From: Phaeotremella fagi
Lineage: Eukaryota; Basidiomycota; Tremellomycetes; Tremellales; Phaeotremellaceae
DNA: 64,000 bases
Direction: 5' to 3'
NCBI GenBank assembly: GCA_001599715.1
Contig: BCHU01000011.1
Span: forward strand, 620,001 to 684,000
Within the stretch, counting starts at the first letter, position 1. Each line of letters starts with the position of its first letter. Made by a program: the position numbers and the translations under genes. The notes below the pieces were generated by a model. That model had not been told where the DNA came from. It saw nothing but the letters and a program-made list of their open reading frames with translations, and did no database searches. This document shows, piece after piece, positions 60,367-64,000 of the stretch.

Positions 60367-61539
60367 ATGAACAATCGAAGAGAGAAAACTGTCAAGCAAC
60401 TGGAGATTGAGTAGGTTTGGCAATCGGTGACACCACTGACATTTAGTTCATTACCTTCAATGGATCTCCATAAATATTATGACCCTCCGTCGCCTTTGAC
60501 TTCCGAATCATCAGCAGATGAACTCGATCTTCCATTCAATATCGGTTCCAATTCTGGAAACAAGTTAATTGGTACCTCGCACTGGCAGCGTCAAGGCAAA
60601 ATGTACGCTTGGGGTCCAACGTATGAAGACGCCGTAGCAGATCGGTACTCCCGAAAGAGACTGAGTATGATCGTCCAACAACTCCTCCCAGAATCAGCTA
60701 CCGAACTTGGTCTCCCCGTTCCAGAAAACATCATCGAAGCAGACAGGAATCGAAGGAAAAGGAAACGTCAACGTCAAGAAGACAAGGAGTTCATCCTTCC
60801 TCATCTTTCCTCCCCACCACCTCCCTTGGTCACAGATAGCATGTCAGCGTTGTTAGCTATTCCTCGAAACTATATAGACGTAGTTTCGAGTCCAGCTTTA
60901 CGACATGCGCTAGGGGATGATGGGATGGAGACTGGACTTTTGAGGACTGCTGGGGAGTTACTGGAAGGTGAAAAAGGGCTCATGCAGTCTTTGGGACGGT
61001 TACGAGAGGTTCTTAGAATGCGGGTTGCAGATGTTCCGCCGGACGTTAAACCACCAGCAATGACCGAGGATACACCTACGCCGATCCCACCACTTCCACA
61101 TGTTTCTGATACCGATAATCTTTGGAGGGTTACACAAGAATTACTCCAAAATCAACCTACACCTAATATCACATACACCGTCACACCCGAAGGAGCAGCA
61201 GCTCCCTCAGCAGCTCCAACGGTACCCATCACACCGATTCAAAAACTATTCACAGCCCCCACAGGATTAACGTTCAACGCCGTCGTCCCACCCAATCCAA
61301 ACGCAACTACCCAAAGGGGTCATAAACCAGTTCTATATAATCTTGATATCCCAAATCAACAGAAAGCAGTTGACGACGCTCTAGAAAGGATTTCAGAATT
61401 GTTGGCGGACTGTAACGAATATAAAGAAAGACTTGAAGAGACAAGAGCTAGAGTCGCTGATATGGCTAGAGCTAGGAAGAAGGTTTGGAGTGTGGTTAAA
61501 GAAAGAGCTGGTAGGGAATTGGATAAGTTGGAGAAATGA
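60367..61539 (+). CDS. Rxt2-like subunit of the Rpd3L histone deacetylase complex (tentative)
   Basis: About 375 residues, two exons. Exon 1 is MNNRREKTVKQLEID, joined through a 36-base intron (GTAGGT, CTGAC, TTTAG) to SLPSMDLHKYYDPPSPLTSE. Then NIGSNSGNKLIGTSHWQRQG and YSRKRLSMIVQQLL, similar to the 'GNKL...' N-terminal pattern of Rxt2; a middle rich in Pro; and a C-terminal coiled coil VDDALERISELLADCNEYKE with RARKKVWSVVKERAGRELDK, like the Rxt2 C-terminal 'EYxERLEEIR...VW' block. The match is from memory of patterns and is only moderate. It would act in histone deacetylation. A spliced leader may precede it. Confidence 0.5.
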
Positions 61540-61658
61540 TTGGTCTTGTTTTTTTACATTGACAAGTTGTATGATTTTGTACAAAAGAGCGAACGCTTGT
61601 TTATATATATATTATTTTGTATATCGACAGTGACATATGAAGAATCACCACAACACCA

Positions 61659-62804
61659 CTAGAATCCATATTTTGACCCAGCAGCCTGCCTATTCTTCTT
61701 ATTCTGTGCAATCTTACTCTCAAGTTCTTCCCTGTTACCATAGGCTTCACTAAGGAGTGAAGTGAGTTGATGACGTTGTGACGCCAAACCTTTGATTTGA
61801 CCGATAGGCTAGAAAGCAGAAGTTATCAGCAATGACGATGAAGATAGTAATAGACCTAAACGTACTTTATAATCATAAGTGTCGTTACTGATTTTCGGTA
61901 ATTTCAAACGATCTTGTCGTTCAGCTTCCCGCTTAGCAGCTTGAAGACCATCCGAAGCCTTTATATCAATCATAGAACCCCTAGTCATCTCATCAAGTCC
62001 ATCCCAATCTTTACCTAATCTACCGTCATCCACTGAATCATCTTGATAAATCGAACCAGTAGCAGTCGCAGTCGCACTACCACTGTCCGGAAAGAATTGA
62101 TGATAATATTCTTGATCGTACGCTGACCAATTGCCATTTGGTAATTGATAATAACCAGGATAAGGATCATTGAGAGTAGGTACTGGCGGGATGTAATCTG
62201 AGACTTCAGGTGCTGAGATTAATTTCGTTGGTGGTTTTGATGAGTTCTTAGAAGACGATGGGGTAGGAGTTGAGGATGACGTCGAGGCTAATCCGAATAA
62301 ATCTAATGGATCACCGTCACCTTCATCCTCCTTCTCCTTCGCTTTCTCGGCAGCTCGAGCGATTGAGGACGGTAGTAATAACCCTTTCTTTGAGTCAGAC
62401 GATTTGGCCATAGATTTATTAACCATTAATGTAGATTTCGTATTGGTGTTGGTACTAGGTAGTTTCCTTTTGGGAGGAGGTAACATCCCAAGTAACGATG
62501 ATCTACATCAAGTCAATAACCGTCAATCGTTGCGAAAAGACACATACGACCCAGCTCCTTTATGTAATTTTGACCTTTTGAGTTCTCTCTCATCGTCATC
62601 GTCAACATCGTCCCTCTCTTTTCTTTCAATTTGATCCCCATCCACATCTGCAGCTGACGATTTGGGTAGGTCAAGTGTTATCTTTATAGGAGCTTTCTTT
62701 TTGGGTTTAGGTACTGGGACCGGGGCTGTAATTGATTTCGAAGGTTTGGACGTGTCATTTGCGTTATCTGAATCAGAATCTGATGCGTAGTTGGCTAATA
62801 ACAT
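61659..62804 (-). CDS. PRCC: PRCC homologue (splicing-associated protein)
   Basis: About 345 residues, three exons. Begins MLLANYASDSDSDNANDTSK, the usual PRCC start with acidic and Ser-rich stretch, then lysine/proline-rich LDLPKSSAADVDG, a Pro-rich segment PPPKRKLPSTNTN, DYIPPVPTLNDPYPGYYQLP, GNWSAYDQEYYHQFF and the C-terminal block IGQIKGLASQRHQLTSLLSE followed by NRQAAGSKYGF, close to the conserved PRCC ending 'KHQITYL...KYGF'. The protein is associated with pre-mRNA splicing complexes in animals and plants. Divergent from MEF1 with 185 bases between starts. Confidence 0.8.
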
Positions 62805-62989
62805 TGTTGTTATTGATGGGGATGTTGAAGATGTAGGTGAAAGATGGTCATTCTAATATTACAGCTTTAAGTTAAGTTCATCCAAGGAAATCACGTGATC
62901 TCAAAAGTTGGTTTTTGGACTTTTTCGACAATCCCAACGTTTTTATCCAAACCAAAAATCAATCATAACCCACTTAAGACAACCCAAAA

Positions 62990-64000
62990 ATGTCACTCTC
63001 AAGAATAGGCGGCCGACTCACAAGAACCCCACAAATCACTTCAATAGCCCGAACAAGAGTTTTACGTAGGGCACCGATCCTACTCACCCAACCGATCTCT
63101 TTTTCTCCGTCGTTGTCAGTTTTACCTCGACGATTCGCTTCGACTGCTACTGCTACTGCTGTTGCTAGTGAGGAGGATGGGGAAGAGGTTGTTTGGCCTG
63201 AAAGGATTTTACCTGTTTTGAATGATTCTGATGTGAAGCGTTTGAAGAGACAGAGGAATGTTGGAATGTATGTTGGATCGATATCGTTTTCAAAAGGGGT
63301 TTGGCTGATGTTAGCATCAATTTTCTAGTTCTGCTCATATCGATTCTGGTAAAACGACATTAACAGAGAGAGTAAGTTCTTCCTCCATCTACTTCCCAAA
63401 ATACATTCCTGGAAACATCTAATCGAAAAATAGGTCCTATACTATACAGGTAGAATCCGTGATATCCACGAAGTCAGAGGTCGGGATGCCGTTGGAGCCA
63501 AGATGGATTCCATGGAACTAGAACGAGAAAAGGGAATAACTATCCAGAGTGCAGCTACGTTCTGTGATTGGACTGCTGGACCTCCACCCAACGAATTGGT
63601 CACTGAACTTGTCGGGGAAGGGGAGAAAGAAAAATACAGTATCAACATCATCGATACTCCTGGACACGTTGATTTTACCATCGAAGTCGAGAGGGCTTTG
63701 CGTGTTTTGGATGGGGCTGTATTAGTTCTTTGTGCCGTTAGTGGTGTTCAGGTGAATCTCTTTTTTCTTCTCAGTTCGTTGAAGGTGACTGAACAATTCA
63801 TGTTTAGAGTCAAACTATCACTGTCGATCGTCAAATGAGACGGTACAATGTCCCACGTTTAGCTTTTATCAACAAGATGGATCGGTAGGTCGCCAATTGT
63901 GAATGAAAATATTGTTCAGCTAACACACTTTTAGAGCTGGCTCGAACCCATTCCGTGTTGTTGGTCAATTGAGGGCGAAATTACGTATGAACGCTGCAGC
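62990..64000 (+). CDS. MEF1: Mitochondrial elongation factor G (partial, 5' end)
   Basis: Translocase GTPase of mitochondrial translation; only the first 250 or so residues are in the window. Arg-rich mitochondrial presequence [20 protein letters not shown]; then [17 protein letters not shown]1 [15 protein letters not shown], the switch I region [20 protein letters not shown]3 [20 protein letters not shown] and G4 [14 protein letters not shown]. Introns at about 63267-63327, 63371-63433, 63750-63810 and 63882-63934. The insertion [20 protein letters not shown] after DW is a known variable position in mitochondrial EF-G. Cut by the window end. Confidence 0.92.

Noticed and set aside
1..64000. 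tRNA genes, transposons, CRISPR arrays
   Set aside because: No convincing B-box/cloverleaf, terminal repeats or spaced repeats were seen on reading either strand; a tRNAscan/RepeatMasker run would be decisive.

Overview
The window is nuclear DNA of a basidiomycete fungus, most likely a tremellomycete close to Cryptococcus/Kwoniella. The inference rests on dense genes broken by many very short introns (about 35-60 bases, GTRNGT donors, CTGAC/CTAAC branch sites close to AG), CT-rich leaders, and eukaryotic families such as Mediator, formin, FG-nucleoporin, CDK11, PP4 and Scj1. No rRNA, tRNA, transposon or CRISPR array could be supported. Exon structures were joined by eye, so exact ends are marked as uncertain where they matter.

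Layout. 0-11 kb: MED17 (minus) diverging from the giant lipid-transfer protein gene CSF1 (plus). 10.8-13.6 kb: three unrecognised orphan genes, one with an in-frame TGA. 13.7-18.7 kb: a full-length ABCA-type ABC transporter whose first nucleotide-binding domain has an altered Walker A. 19-20 kb: a small HABP4/Stf2-like protein. 20.2-25.2 kb: a Diaphanous-type formin with an unusual N-terminal extension, diverging from a tiny membrane/coiled-coil protein. 26-29 kb: a GNAT acyltransferase and glutamine synthetase with GATA motifs upstream. 29.6-31.7 kb: a His-rich, collagen-like, membrane-anchored protein with an uncalled base. 32-37.5 kb: a DMAC1-like mitochondrial protein, a secreted GDSL phospholipase, SDH5/SDHAF2, an NTF2-like membrane protein and a small secreted protein. 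37.5-40.3 kb: sparse region with orphan ORFs. 40.4-45.6 kb: FG-nucleoporin Nup58/49, PP4 catalytic subunit, a Sur7/PalI-like membrane protein and a secreted calpain-like protease. 45.9-50.4 kb: HUT1 nucleotide-sugar transporter, ER J-protein SCJ1 ending in RDEL, and a CRAL-TRIO protein. 50.5-59.2 kb: F-box/WD40 protein, CDK11, TPA1 prolyl hydroxylase and glutamate decarboxylase. 59.2-64 kb: a 1.1 kb leader-like region, an Rxt2-like protein, a PRCC homologue, and the 5' part of mitochondrial elongation factor G (cut by the window end).

Architecture. Genes sit in divergent head-to-head pairs with start codons often only 85-260 bases apart (eleven pairs), and tails converge. Functional themes are housekeeping: transcription (MED17, Rxt2-like, CDK11, PRCC), ER/Golgi and lipid biology (CSF1, HUT1, SCJ1, CRAL-TRIO), mitochondrial assembly and translation (DMAC1-like, SDHAF2, MEF1) and glutamate/glutamine metabolism (GLN1, GAD). 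I see no operon-like pathway cluster and no convincing new multi-gene system. The most notable items are the His/collagen-like membrane protein, the ABCA Walker A change, the formin N-terminus, the secreted calpain and the small genes hidden in intergenic gaps.
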